DNA from: Chrysomallon squamiferum
Lineage: Eukaryota > Mollusca > Gastropoda > Neomphalida > Peltospiridae
Assembly (NCBI GenBank): GCA_012295275.1
Contig: CM022665.1
Span: forward strand, 23,711,946-23,773,945
DNA: 62,000 nt
Direction of reading: 5' to 3'
Part shown: positions 1 to 14,311 of the stretch, piece after piece
Numbering within the stretch: position 1 is the stretch's first letter
Layout of the letters: every line of letters begins with the position of its first letter
Notes under the pieces: model-generated
What the model was told of the DNA's origin: nothing
What the model saw: the letters and a program-made list of their open reading frames with translations, nothing else
The model's database searches: none
Program-made: the position numbers and the translations under genes

Positions 1-440
1 CACAGTGTACAAATGTCAATTTTATTTTTCTGTATTGATTCTTTATTCTTTTTTTTTTTTTTTTTTTTTCTTTCTTTCAGTTTCCCGGAACAGAAAATAA
101 CACACTTTTGAAAGGAATCCATTTTTCAGTGAATATAGATAAATAACCATATTTTTGATACAGTTCTAGTATTAAGAGCTTCTGACCAATTTTTCTTTAC
201 ATTCCATGACAAAAAATCCGGCAAATAAAATAATATCACAATTACATTATTAATATTTTATTACTTTCATATTTATGTCAAAATATAAATTTAATGTAAG
301 TTGAATATTTCATTCAGATAAAAATATATACTTATGGGTATTTAACTCATGATTTATATTCTGTATGTATATTATTTGTAAAAAACAATTAATTAAAATT
401 GGATGTTTACGTATATATATATATCATGCTGTATGTGTTT

Positions 441-585
441 GTATGTATGTATGTATGGATGTATGTATGTATGTATGTATGTATGTATGTATGTATGTAT
501 GTATGTATGTATGTATGTATGTATGTATGTATGTATGTTTGTATGTATGTATGTTTGTATGTATGTATGTATGTTTGTCTATATG
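441..585 (+). repeat. (ATGT)n tetranucleotide microsatellite
   Basis: About 145 bp of GTAT/ATGT repeat with a few T-for-A changes near the 3' end. Confidence 0.95.
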
Positions 586-1039
586 CATGGCAGCAATTCG
601 TATACAGTATTATAGGATTTACGCCAAACCTAATTTCTAAGAAATAATCTATTTTATCCTTTTCATTCAAGATAAAATGAACAGACTTCAAATGCATGTA
701 AGTGACTTTGGAATCAATTACATTACTGTTTAAATACATTTTTTTTTTTTTCTTGCATGTTCAAAATAAAAATCGAATTTCCTGTCAAGCAGCGGGTTTC
801 AATGAGTTACATGTAAATTGATTTCAAGCTCGGTAGGCACAGGATCTGGATGTGGGAAAAGAGCTGTGTTTCAAGGATATCACACGTAAAATCAGAATCC
901 TTCAGCTTAAATGAGCGGCTCACTGATAAAAAGGATTTTAGTTTCTTAAAAAAAAAATAATAATAATAATAAAAAAAGGAAGGTAAAATACGTAAACAAA
1001 ATGAGCTAATGCTGTTTTGCAGATATACGTGTACGTGAG

Positions 1040-1365
1040 TCTGTCTGTCTGTGATATGTAGATGTCCAGATAGATAGATAGACAAATAGACAGACAGAAA
1101 GACAGAAATATAGAAAGACAGATAGAGAGATATACAAATAGATAGACATACAGAGAGATAGATAGATAGAAAGATAGATAGACAAATAGACGGACAGAAA
1201 GACAGATATATAGAGATACATAGATACATAGACACATAGACAAATAGACATACAGACAGATAGGTAGGCAGAAAGATAGATAGATAGACAGACTGATAGA
1301 AGGATGGATGGATGTATAATGGATGGATGGATCATGGATGGATGGATTGATAAATGGATACATAC
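1040..1365 (+). repeat. Compound GATA/GACA then ATGG microsatellite
   Basis: Interrupted GATAGACA-type repeats to about 1,295, then GATGGATG repeats. The Ile/Ser-rich minus-strand open frames here are repeat artefacts. Confidence 0.9.
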
Positions 1366-2668
1366 ATACACAGTCGTTGATAAAGACGAATTGTTCTACT
1401 TATATTAAAATAAATGGACTTCAGAAATTGTAAGCCCTTCTTTATTTTTTTTTAATAAAATTCTAACAACAGAAATAATTTTCAGAATACTCAGATTCAG
1501 AACATTTTGTATTTCGTGATATACTATCAGGCGATTTTCTGAATTTGTAGCGAATAGCTGAAACTAATCCTTCTTGTACGTACGTATTCTCTTGAGACTG
1601 TTTTTATGAGATGGTAAAATAGCTGACACAGGATTTGTTTTAACCAAACGACCATCAGAGATGTATGTACAGTTTTATCAGCGACATGATTTTAATTAGA
1701 TCCCTTGGTTTCATGTCAAACTCCGGAATTTCCTCGACAAAATTAATTAATTATTTGGATCATATTACACAGATTATGATTTATTTTTTTAGCAGTATCT
1801 TCACATATCACATTGAAAAACAGAAGGAAAAATGTTTTAATGTATCAAGAATTAATTATAAAATTATTAATTGTTTTATTTATTTTTTATTATATATATA
1901 TATATATATACATAATTTAACAAATTCATAATTTTTGTATTACTTCGAAAGACAGACTTTTAACTCATCGAACAAACACACTCTCTGTGAATTGTATAGT
2001 AACTACATTTAAAAATAAATATGTTTAAGACACTAACATAGACTGAACCTCTGAGCTGTTTTAGTCCGAATTTATCGGTTATGTTTAAATTAAATTTCTT
2101 TAAGGCACTGTTTTATACTCTAAACTTTTCAGTTTTATATATATATATATATAATTTTTTTTTTAAATCTCTTTAAATGAATGTTTTAGTCTCACACGGT
2201 GTTTTCTGATAAATATCTCAGACTGCGTAATATGCTCTATTTTATTTGAAATAAATATCTTCACAACCTTTTTTTTTTTTTTTTTTTTTAGACTTAGATA
2301 AACTTCCAAATGTTCAGTTGCATTTAAAACATGACTTTTTTTATGACATAGTTTTTAATCAAAAGTGTTAAATTTAAAAATATTTTTTAGCATACTGTGT
2401 TGCTTTAGACAGCCTTACGACGCTATCGTGGCATGTAATCCAGACAGGAACAAGTCATGGCTGTTACACGAAAAACACTGTTGTAAATATCATGTTTTAT
2501 TTGATCAAGCTAGCATATTTATTTTATTATCTACGACTGCTTTAACCAGTAACAAGCCAAGAGCGCCCCATTAATCCCTATTGATGGAAGACGAGATTTT
2601 AATTACCATACATATAATTGAATTGGCAAGTTTAGTGTTCTGGTTAGCATGCAAATAGAATATATATA

Positions 2669-2713
<45 letters not shown>

Positions 2714-3439
2714 ATTATTCTTTTTTATTCTTTTTTTTTAATTTTTATTTTAATTTTTTTTTCCCCCATTTTGTACAGATAAATCAGATTCCAAAACTGT
2801 TTATCCTTTAAACGTAAATTAATCACATGCAATGATTATATATTGATAATTATTCCTAAAACTACTAATATTAGTTTTATCATAAAGCAAGACTGCATAT
2901 CTTTGTAGTCTTAAGAATATCAAATGATACACAAAAAAAAATAAAAAAAGGTCTTATATATATATATATGGATTACAGTCACCAACCGCTTTCCGAGTTA
3001 TGGTATGATGCATTTTGTCATTCCGAATCTGCTAAGTCTAAATATATATAAAATAAAATGTGTAACCAGTAATCAACATAATAATAGCAGAACATCGTCA
3101 TGGTGTATAATATGATCAGCAGACATTTTCTGTTGTTCATTCGTTTAAATAATGTGTGATAAGGAGATTTCCACGACAACCGTAGGCTAAGTAGATTAAT
3201 TTCATTATAATTGCGTTTATTTAAAAACAAAAATCAATTATTATAACCAGATATGTTAAAAATTAACACATTTTTTACAAAAATATGATACGACATAAAC
3301 TGTAATAAAGAAAACGCTTTAGTAACTTTTGTTTTCCCCAGTAAATAATTGTCATAACAAAGAATCGTACACACATCTAAATTTTATCTACTTGACAGTA
3401 TGAAAGGTTTTCTAAAATCTCCGATGATTCACCTTCCAA

Positions 3440-3510
<71 letters not shown>

Positions 3511-3533
3511 CAACAACAATAATAATAATAATA
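3440..3533 (+). repeat. (AAT)n microsatellite
   Basis: About 94 bp of AAT repeat with a short CAA interruption. Confidence 0.95.
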
Positions 3534-5324
3534 AATTAATAACTGTTATGAATACGACATTATTTATCACAAAAAATGAGGATGATGTAACTGAGTATTG
3601 ATAAAGAACTCATTGTCATACATGCAGTTTCATCTCGAATGTTAATAATGAACTGACATGTCTTTGGAACTTAATGAATGTATTCTGTCACAAGACAGAT
3701 TTCTTTTCTTAACGTCTATAATTGCGTAACGGTCATTAAAGTACTAATCAATATTTGTCTGGAATAATCACTGATCTGAATGAATGGACGGCACTGAAGA
3801 GATTTACGTTACTTCCTTAACGAGAAAAAACACACTAGAATTACTAAGAAGAAAATGTTATTTTACGGTTTTCTGAGTAAAAACGGTTATTTGTAGTTTC
3901 TCGGTAATTAATGAGATCTAAGAAAACAAGCAGTCTTAATTTCTTCCGTTGACACTAGTTGTAACTGAACTTTAAAGAACAAGTACTACGGTTAAGAGAA
4001 TCTGTTTTTTCTAAGAACTGTCTTTGTTACCTGCTTCACATTAAAAATATAAAAGAATACAAGCTGTTGTGAACATAATGAATATTTGTTTAATTATACG
4101 TCAAAATATCTTAATATTAAAGTTCATTAAGTGTTGTTAGTGTGAGTCTGATATAATGGTAATAGTGAAGAAACAAAGGGGTCCTAAACAGTCAGTTATT
4201 GTGGATATCTGTTTTGTTTAAGACGGGAAAATACTGAGGATGGCATTTCATAAATTGACAGTGGGGCAATGAATTAACAGAGAAGCAGTGTCTGAATAGA
4301 CAAAGGACGCTGAGGCAAGATCTGATCGTGAGGACTTTTACGCCATAAGGAAAGACGCCAACCATTTAACTATAGTTCACGCGGATTCTGTTTAGATTAA
4401 TTTAATATGATTATATATCATCTTAAAACTTTTGTTGGGTTCTTAAGTATAACTTCTAATTAACATTTCTTTATATCTTAATAAATGTTCGTATATTACG
4501 ATGTTGTTTCGCTGTTTCCCTCCATTCAACCATCATTTTGTCGTGCATTTTTGAATTATCGATAAACTGAAATAATCACTATCAAACAGTTCAAAACTGT
4601 CAGAGTGATTTATTTTAAAAACAGCTGAGACTGTGTAATTACTGAGGTAACTTAATTGCTAACAGAAGCCAGATGGCTTCATTAACATTAAAAATAAAAT
4701 TAAAAACAATTCTCAGCCTAAAAATACCACTTCAGAAACCAAGGAATAAAGAAAAGCCATAGTGATTTAAAGTATTTCAGTGCATTTCCAATATATCAAG
4801 TGTTTTCGGTTTTCCCATCGATCAGTATAACTGCTGTTGAGAAACACATAAATACTATATTAATCCAAACCTATAATCAAACTGGTCAGCGTATTTGCAC
4901 CCGGAAACCTACAAAGTGGCAGTGGAAGATAAGATAAATTATTTAATCGAAACACACTGATCATTATAAATGTATTGTTATTAGGATTCTCGATATGTTT
5001 TATGGAATTATCTTTTATTTGCTAACCTAAGCTTGTTATAGTAAGCAATGAATACGTAAGTATCTAAATAACTAGATGAAATATAATAATTTTTCCATCT
5101 AAATTTCTTTTATTTATTTATTTTAATACTGTTGGTATGATGTTTATTTGTTTTTGAGGGAGGGTTGTTGTTTTTTGTTGTTGTTGTTGGTGGTGGTGGT
5201 GGTGGTGGTGGTTTTTTTAAACGTAATATATTTTTTTCTGTGGTCGATGCTGCTTCGCTGTTACGAACATAATGTTCGTAGATACTGAAACCTTTAGTTA
5301 ATTGAGGACGGTCTGTATCTTATC

Positions 5325-5545
5325 AGTTCAGCGTTTTTCTCTGTTTCTCAACCCAACCAGTGGTTCACAATAATATTATGATGGTTAAACAAACACCCTC
5401 TCCTGTTTGTGAGAAGGTGCTTATAAAAGACCACTTGCTGCGAAACGAAACATTCTAATTTATATGATGGCCTCAGCGAATTTACTCTCTCAATATTTTT
5501 ATCATGCATAATAGCAAATAAAATAATAATAATAATAATTTTTAT
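5325..5545 (+). mobile_element. Molluscan-type SINE remnant (body and 3' part)
   Basis: Contains, in order, a diverged TTTCTC..CCAACCAGTGG block (5344-5364), CTCTCCTGTTTGTGAGAAGGTG (5398-5419) and GCTTATAAAAGACCACTTGCTGC (5418-5440), which align to the body of a tRNA-derived SINE I recall from mollusc genomes. It ends in an AAT-rich tail near 5521-5540. The family call is from memory. Confidence 0.5.
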
Positions 5546-8347
5546 AATAAAATCTGTTGAATGCATTCTGAAATAGATAGTATGTAAGTCTACCACATCG
5601 ACAGTTCATTCCTGGACATTGGTTCTGGCAGATATCCAAGATCATGGATCATATTCCCGAGTCCCATATTCTTCACTAAAGTTTCTTGGGATTAGCATAT
5701 TAAAACGTTTTCTCTCCGAAAATCCTAGAATCTTAATAGGATTTCAGCATGGAAATACGTTACAAACAAACTGTAGTAAATGTTACAGTTTATTAAGACA
5801 GATGTTTTAAACAGATGATCAAATGTAGCATGGTGGAACGTTCACGAATCCTTAGGCTTAACCTACACAGATCTTTGATTTTATTTGATGATTGAATTAA
5901 AGTCTGTTTAAGTTACCACGAGGGTATTATTAAGTACTAGGCTTTGTTTGCGTTATCTAGTATACGACTTTAATTTCATCGTGTGCGTTATAAGGTGTCC
6001 ATATACATCATGTCAAAAAACATTTTCATCTGAAGAACGTATTTCACTCTTAATAGGCTGATGGAGTTTTATTTGTGAAATCATAATCTCTACAAATCAG
6101 TTTACGCTTGACGACGGTTTTAAGGATGTGTCATTTTAAAGTCTGTCTGACGAAATCGTCCGTTTATTGAATAATTGTGTGTCCTTCACCTTTGATGTGT
6201 TTACCCTACGAGTAACTCGCTCGGCTTTGTCAATTCTGAAGTCAAGACAAAAATGTCTGCAAGGTGACGGTGTGCACGAGTTAGCACTTTCAAAGTGGAC
6301 GGTTTATTAATCTGTTGGTGTGAAAAGTGATGAATGGGGATGCCCGAAAATGCTCATATCTTAACAGCGCGTCTTGCCTAAATCTCGGAATTGGTTCCAT
6401 TCAACAGAACCAATTAAGAAAGATTCTTGCATACATAAAGTCATTAATTCCGAGTATGATTCGAGTCATGAAGGTGACAGAACGTGTTGCGAGTGAACCT
6501 TTGTCCGTTTGTTCACCCGATTGTCCGCTGATAGTAGTAGTGGTGGAATACTCGCAGAGAAAAAAAAAAAAAAATGGTTTAGTTGGTGATAGCCAACTCT
6601 CCTGTATGAATGCACTGGCTAACCGTTTGTTTAGGGTTAACTTATTTTCGTTGTTTAAGTGTCGTGTGTTTTTGGCACGCGGTTCTAAAGCGGCGGATAT
6701 AAAACAATATTAATTTGTTTTTATTTGATTAATACTTAGTGTAACTCTCCCAAGAATTCGTTAAGACACTGAATTAGTTTACAGTAGAATAGTAATCGAA
6801 ACGCATGTGCTAACATATCTCACATAAGCCAGATAGAATACACAGATATGTCGATCTTTATCTTTTTATAAAAATACTACTTTTTAAGTTCCTTCTTTAT
6901 TTTTAATTTTTTTGTTTTACTCTTTGTTTCCATAAAAACTGAATACACTCAGTTTATGATACAATTTTAAAACTACAGAAATGTTCACTTTGCCAGACAC
7001 CGACGAATCCGTCCCAAACCTACAACAAAGTCATCACAATGTTCTTTTCAGTTTGCACAACTCTGTTGTCTGTGTTATATTCTGGGTCAGTATTGGACAC
7101 TCGAAGCAAACAACCATGTAACTGAATAACTCTGAAATGTCAACTACAGCATCGTGTCACCAGACATTTCTTAACTGCTCATTATGTTGATGGCAACTCT
7201 CTTTTGAAAAGTCTGTGGTAGCTTATTATCTGTGTGATATTTAAGCCCACATTGTTTGAATTCATATTCCTCTGGAGAACATCGTCAATACAAACATAGT
7301 TGTCTCAGTTATTGCACTGCCAGTGAGAGACTGTAATTGTTGGAGATAACGAAGGAAAGCCGAAGGGCCGACACGAGTATTGTCTTCGCTTTCCTTTGAT
7401 TAAACCTTCCCTCACTTCTTCTCAAACGATAATATCTATTTATGTCACGAACTAACCACATTGGTGTGTATTTCGGGTTCCAACGCGATATCCTTTTCGC
7501 ATCATAAGAAACTTCCAACTTCTTATCAACCAGTATAATTCTTGAGATACAGAAAATCACGGGAAAATAAAGAAGTTTAATAAAGAAGAGGATGTTAAAT
7601 ACCGCATCCATATCAACGCAGGGGAAAAGGTGCACGAGAATCAAAGAAAGAATTATGTTATAATTTATTAGAATTTAAAAAAAAAGAGTGCAGCATACTT
7701 AAAAGACTGAATAAAAACTGTCAAATGTTGTTAAATGATAAGGACCATTTTTAAGGATAAGAAAAAATTTGAAACACCGGTGACGGATTAATAGTTTTTA
7801 TCCAAAAGTCCTGTCACTGATTTATTAAGAACTATTAACGAAGTTTATTCTTCACAAATTGATATTATTATTATTATTATTTATCAAATGAAAGAAAACA
7901 AAAAGACAGATGGATGTTTTGACATTTTGCTTTACAATCAAAATGATTTATATGTCATTGACAATCATATTTTAAACTTTAATACATCAGTTCATATATT
8001 TTGTTCAATCTTTTTTCCTTTTTATTGGTAACTTTTTCAGATAAATTTCGGTGCCTGAAAACGGAACATTTTATCAGCTAAATGTCATTGTATTTGTTTA
8101 TCTCCCTTGATAAAATATTTATTCGTGTGACTTATTAATGCGTCGCATAATGCACGCCTTTGACTTTTTGGTACTGGAATCAGTATGGTAAATGGCATGA
8201 ATTTGGACGAGAAATTCAGAGTATCGTGATATCATGAAGATACATATAATTAAAAAACTCGACTTAATCTTTCAAAATTAAATGTAATTGTTTTGTTTTG
8301 TTTATAATAAAGACTAACTGAATCGTATGGTAGGAAGAAGAAGGAAT

Positions 8348-8349
<2 letters not shown>

Positions 8350-8431
<82 letters not shown>
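8350..8431 (+). repeat. (CT)n microsatellite
   Basis: About 82 bp, uninterrupted. Confidence 0.97.
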
Positions 8432-8434
<3 letters not shown>

Positions 8435-8532
8435 GTACATTTCTAAAGAACTGCCAATAGCTCGATTCTTGTTCATATGTAAGATGTTAATGATGATGAC
8501 GACGCCGCGTATGTTAACGATCATCATCAGCA

Positions 8533-8533
8533 A

Positions 8534-8620
<87 letters not shown>

Positions 8621-8621
8621 T
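8533..8621 (+). repeat. (ATT)n then (ATC)n compound microsatellite
   Basis: ATT repeat to about 8,587 followed directly by ATC repeat. Confidence 0.95.
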
Positions 8622-9262
8622 ATTGTTATTACACAGTCTGGACCTTCATTATCGTTATTATAACCACATTATCATCGTCATATGTCATTAGTGCCTAGAT
8701 TCCAAATCCAGCAACCATCAACTTTCCATATCTTTAAATAAAGGTCTAATTGTTTATTTCCAGTTTGCATTCAAGCATGTGCGCATGGATCATATGGTTA
8801 TTCTCTCTCCTTGTAGTCAACCAAATAATGAGAAAAATTTCCATCTGAAACCCATTAGCTGCTTGTCGGTGTCGAGACCGATGACTTGTGGCACTGTTGG
8901 CGGGTTTGCACATTACTGTCTGTCGTGATAATGGAAAACACATGTTTCATTAACAAGAAATATGACCCGATGTATTTGATGTCAGGGGTATTTTTGATTC
9001 ATTGAAACCGCAGTGAGTAACTGAAATTATCAGATTGTATTAAAAATTAAAAATAAATAAATAAATAAAAAAATAAAAATAAAAAAAAAAGTAAAGAAAA
9101 GAAAAAGAAAAAGACTTCTGTGGTTGAATTAACAGTATTAAATATATAACATTATTGGTTTTCTTCTGCTCTAGATTTTTTTTTTTATTATTATTATTAT
9201 GTTGTTGTTTAATCCAGGAGGCTTTCATGTTTATATTTTGGTGTGGATTTAGTGAGGTTTCC

Positions 9263-9345
<83 letters not shown>

Positions 9346-9398
9346 TAAACCGCTTGTTTTTTTTTTTTTTTTTTTTTTATTACTGTTTTACTTATTAT

Positions 9399-9432
<34 letters not shown>
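9263..9432 (+). repeat. (AT)n-(GA)n microsatellite followed by T-runs
   Basis: AT to 9,285, GA to 9,342, then poly-T at about 9,357-9,379 and 9,403-9,432. Confidence 0.93.
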
Positions 9433-9436
<4 letters not shown>

Positions 9437-9996
9437 CTGTTTTGTTCTTTTCAAGGCCAGTAACTCCTTTACAAGCGTTTTTACATTATTTTCAAATGCT
9501 TATACCTATACATATATCCTATGGATTTCCTGAAGTACATAAGCAGTCACACGCGGAAAATATCCAGGAGAAGCAGACAAATCACAACTGTGTATAAGCC
9601 GTGAGGAAAATGGTGTCAGAAAAGCAAATATTTTATTTGACGATTCTGCTGAAGCTGACGACAATAAAGCTGAAAATGATTACAAAGGCTGTCCATCACA
9701 CAGACTAATTTGCTATTGTTAATAAAGCGTTATTTATTTTTCCTAAATATTTATAGGTTAATTAGCGAACAGATGAATAAATGAAGGAAAAGAAAACAAA
9801 GGAAGAAAGAACGAATAAGTAAATGAATGAACAAATCAGTGAATAAATCAGCGTAAATAGAAAACGACATTTTGGTGACATTTTCAAGTCGTACAGAGTT
9901 AATCTGTTTAAGAGTATTTTGCAAAAACAATCACTAAATAATTCAGTCTGTTCTGAGACAAACTTCTTTGTAAATAAAATAATTCGTTAGCATTTT

Positions 9997-10028
<32 letters not shown>

Positions 10029-10436
10029 CACCCTAACAGTAATAAAAAGGCGCCATGAAGGCAATTGCTCTAGTTATTAAAGTCCTTTCAGAGATGGAAA
10101 TCTAATATTCGTAACTAATTATATATCTTGACTTCATTAATTAGGTTATTGTTAGAAAGAAAAGCCGACAGTAAGACTTGACAACGTCACATTCTGAACA
10201 TGTATTAATATTTTTTATTGACAGGACTGGTTCTGTGTTGAAACTGTTTCTCATTCTGCAGCCAGTTCTTGCCTGTAGCAAAGATTTAGTTTAACTGACA
10301 TAGAAAATTAAGTCTAATCAGTTTTGTTAAATAATAATAAAAATTTAGAAACACAGAAAACATTTATTCTAAGGCTTACTAACTGACCTAAACATAGGAT
10401 TACGGTTTGATATTTTCTGACTTTTTTATTATTATT

Positions 10437-10439
<3 letters not shown>

Positions 10440-10477
<38 letters not shown>

Positions 10478-10496
10478 ATGTGTGCGTGTGTGTATG
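10440..10496 (+). repeat. (GT)n microsatellite
   Basis: TG repeat with a short CG interruption in the middle; alternating purine-pyrimidine throughout. Confidence 0.9.
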
Positions 10497-11715
10497 TTAT
10501 TCTTATTTATTCACTTAAGCCAGAGATCAGGATTAATCTGTACAGATTACATCACATATTTAACCAGATTTGTTTTTCAATTCTCATATTCAAAACACTC
10601 AACACACCTAATTTATAATTATTTTTAGTTTTCTTCGAACTCCCTAACCTCTATCTTTAACAGAAGGTTTTAAACAAACTGTGTTACACATTTTGCCAGA
10701 AATTTATTCTTTGAACTATAAAATCAAAGTTCAGTCTCTTTCTAGGCTTATTTTCTAATTACACAATTCTACAAAACTGCCATTAAGCAGAGGATCTTAA
10801 CAATATTTGTTGCAATCTTGCCATCGATTTCTCATTTAAAATATGATATCGCCTAACTCATTTGGCGTTTTACTCTTCGTCAGAACTCATATTCTTTCTG
10901 CCAAAACAGAATTACTTATTTCTGGTCGACTTCATTAATGTCCAGAAACAGGATTAATTTATTTCCATTCAGGATAACCTACTTCTGGACATATAAATAA
11001 ATAAGATTCTAATTCTGTTGCCGTTTGTTTGCTAATGTAAACTGGGGTCAATAAATAAGTCGAAATGTATCTTATTTAAATCTGTCTTGGGAACGCATCC
11101 AGCCAGAAATCGGATGAAATCAGACCAACAGTTACCTGAAACCATTCCTTTCTGAGACACTGGAATTGGTTTTGAGTGAGTAACGGAGAGAACAAGTCAG
11201 TGCTGATGTTTATGAAATACATTAAAGGGAACTGTATTCTGTTTCTAACCATAATCAGCTTCAAATTTATGATTTGTTTACTATTCTTTCGGCACATTTT
11301 GTTAATAAAGTTTAATACGCAGAAGTTATCCATTTATTTATTCAGGAACATCATGCCTTATATTACTACCTTTATTAAGAATTATTTTACATTCTAGAGT
11401 TACTGCTCGTGCAAACAGTCTATTTTGTACAAGGATGAGATTTTAATATTATTTCTATTTAACTGCATCCATTTTAATCACTTTTCTTTTCTTTTTCTTA
11501 TTTTCCTTTTATTTATTTTGTTCTTGATCCATGACTAATGCCTTTCAGATGAAATTCTTAACTATAAAAAAAGTATATGTTCTCTTTCACAAAGAAACTT
11601 TTCAAGTGCTCAGTAACAAGAAGACTGTTATCTCCGGATCAGAGCTTGTGACGTTACTGAACACGGCATGTGTTTGTTAATCGGGATAGTAAGGTTTCGT
11701 TTAGCTTTTTGTAGG

Positions 11716-12165
11716 GAAAATGTTGAAAACGAAGTTATTATATCTATTAGAGATATATCTTAAATGCATCGTAAGTAACGTTAAAGCTTTTAAGTGTTTG
11801 TTTTCTGTACCATGACTAATGACAACATTCGAAAGTGCATCATAGTCATGTGATTCTAAAAATATATAAAAAAATAAAAATGTTGTTTGACGTAAAACTC
11901 TTGGAAGAAAACAAGACGTTTCTCTGTTAACTGTTCTCTGAAATTTATCTTTTATTAGATTGAAATGTTGAAAACGAAGTTATTATTTCTGTTAGACAGA
12001 TATCTAAAATGCATCTTAAAGCTTTTAAGTCTATGATTTCTGTACCATGACTAATGACAACCATCAAAAGTTTCTCAGATAGTAAAGAGATATTGTTTGA
12101 CGTAAAACTTACGACAGAAAACAAGATGTTATATTTTTTAATGATTCTCGTAGATTTATGTTAGG
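11716..12165 (+). repeat. Diverged tandem duplication, offset about 245 bp
   Basis: ATGTTGAAAACGAAGTTATTAT occurs at 11720 and 11965; TGCATC..AAAGCTTTTAAGT, GTACCATGACTAATGACAAC and GTTTGACGTAAAACT follow in both copies in the same order. A shorter relative, CCATGACTAATGCCTTTCAG, sits upstream at 11,529. No open frame is shared. Confidence 0.75.
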
Positions 12166-12169
12166 ATAC

Positions 12170-13665
12170 TTTCTATCAATTGAGAGATTTCGACGTGTAA
12201 TCAACAGTTTATCCATTTGTGATTTTCGTTTCTATTTTAGTTTAGAGCAAATCCACAATCAGAAATACAGCACTCTATTACAAATCTACTTTCAATGAAT
12301 TTTAAGACATGATTAAACTTACAATTAACAAATTGTTGTCATTTACAAGAGTAAATGGAGAGTGGCTTTAAATAATAGATTACGAAGCACTCACATAATG
12401 GTCTACTTGATTCGATTACGATTAATGTTGATGTTATCAAATTTAACTGTTTCGCAGAGAGCATAAAAATTCGTTTAAGTCGTCCCATAGTGGTTCCAAA
12501 AACCGACACTAAATGACAATAATAAATATAGAAACAATGAGTACTATACAATTACTGTTTCGATGATCTTAGTCGCTGAGCCTTAAACATCCATTTGATC
12601 AAACGGACATTACTAATCGATATGAAACGTCCTTAAAACTCTGTTGACGGACTGCCGTGTTATTCACAGAGAGAATGATTTCCATTTGGACTATTGTAAT
12701 AAAACGAGCCCATTCAAGAATCTGGATAGAAACGCGAAAACCATATTAATTACCTCTGCAATTAAGAATTAAATCTCACTTGTCATGGTGAGTGTTGACT
12801 GTCTGGTCTGGGATAATGATACATAGTTCAGTACTGAAATGAAAACGTAAAAAAAGAAAAAAAAAAGAAAAAAATCTTAACGTGAAAGTGGTCTGTGAGC
12901 ACAGTGTTATTTCTATTAGCGGACAACAACGAAAAAAAAAAAAAAGCCTGCAGGATGTAGTGGTATAGAAAAAAAATAAATACATAAACGATAAGTTAAC
13001 TGAGTCTATTGAACTGATGACCGGCAAACATCTGAGATTGCATCCTTTTTACATATAACAGCCAGTCAACGTTTAACAGTACCAGTACCAATTAATTCAT
13101 GATTACCTTAATTATTTAGCATTAGTAACCCATCAGTCTTTTGAAACTGCATTGTACTTTAAAGGCGAGAACATGGCATCATTATTAACAATTTTATAAT
13201 GGAAATGTTTCATACAAATGAGGAAGTCAGTTAGACGAAGCTGAATCAGACATATTTGTTTATTAGCAGCTAATTAGACACATGTAGACGACTATTCTTG
13301 TATTCTGGTCTAAGGGACATTAGGCATTCATAGAGACTTTCTGTACAGGTGATTTCAGATTGAGCCTTTTGTCACCTACGCTGAAAGCAAAATGCGGAGA
13401 TTACATGCTAATCCGTTCACACATATAATATACACATGTACTCAGGTATCCATTTTAAGTACCATTTCTGTGTATAGAAACTCGTTATACGAATGGTCTT
13501 GGAGTGATGATTGACTACGGTGTGAAGAAAAGAAAGATATGAATTACTGACAGGCACACGTGCCTTGTGACAATGGGTTCATATGTGAAGAGTTCGATAC
13601 TGTGATGGTTTGTGCTTAGCAAATCCAGATACGAAATCAGACGATATTCAAAACAAGATTATCCT

Positions 13666-13708
<43 letters not shown>

Positions 13709-14264
13709 TTTAAAATTTGTAAAAAATGTATTATTATTAATATTTTTGCTTTACCCCCAAAATTTGTAATTTATTTCTATAAAAATCGGTTAATACAGAC
13801 AAAATTAATGTTTGTTTACGATAGCCAAGAATTCTATTTTTATACAATAATTGCTCAGTGCCAAATATATAATTATCGCGTGGTGTGATGCGTGAAAGTA
13901 GACTAACGTGTCATTCCTACTGATCAAACATGTTGTTTTATTCTTAACTTTCATACAGAGAGGAAATATATCAGCACTTTATTGCATACTGTTTCTTTTA
14001 TGTTTGTTTTGTTTCTTCTTTCTTTTCCTTTTTCTTTCTTTCTTTCTTTTTTTATTTTCTTTTACCTTTTTCTATTTCTAATTTTATTTCTTTTTTATTA
14101 TTTTTCATTATTATTTTGTTGTTAGGATTTTTTTAGTGTTTTGGTGGTGTTTTTTTTTTGGCTTGTTTGCTTTTATTAGTCTATATGAGTATTTGTGAGA
14201 TATCTTTGCATTTATTTGTGTTTGTGTATGGATGCATATGTGTTTGTGTGTATGTGTGTATATG

Positions 14265-14311
<47 letters not shown>

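Larger units (their letters stand above)
1..5300. other. Intergenic, no gene recognised
   Basis: Apart from the listed microsatellites there are poly-T runs, short AT repeats (1,892-1,910; 2,138-2,152) and a TTG/TGG repeat at 5,165-5,211. No open frame has recognisable protein motifs. Confidence 0.6.
5600..11700. other. Intergenic, no gene recognised
   Basis: The 128-codon plus-strand frame at 6,327-6,713 and the 111-codon minus-strand frame at 7,309-7,644 have no motif or splice context I can support. Otherwise AT-rich unique sequence and microsatellites. Confidence 0.5.

Noticed and set aside
365-1371. Several Met/Tyr/Cys-rich and Ile/Ser-rich open frames
   Set aside because: Frames through ATGT and GATA/GACA microsatellites.
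6327-6713. 128-codon plus-strand open frame
   Set aside because: Contains a poly-Lys stretch from an A-run and no recognisable motif; nothing around it suggests splicing.
7309-7644. 111-codon minus-strand open frame, considered as a possible globin second exon
   Set aside because: No E7/F8 histidine pattern, and no acceptor in the right phase.
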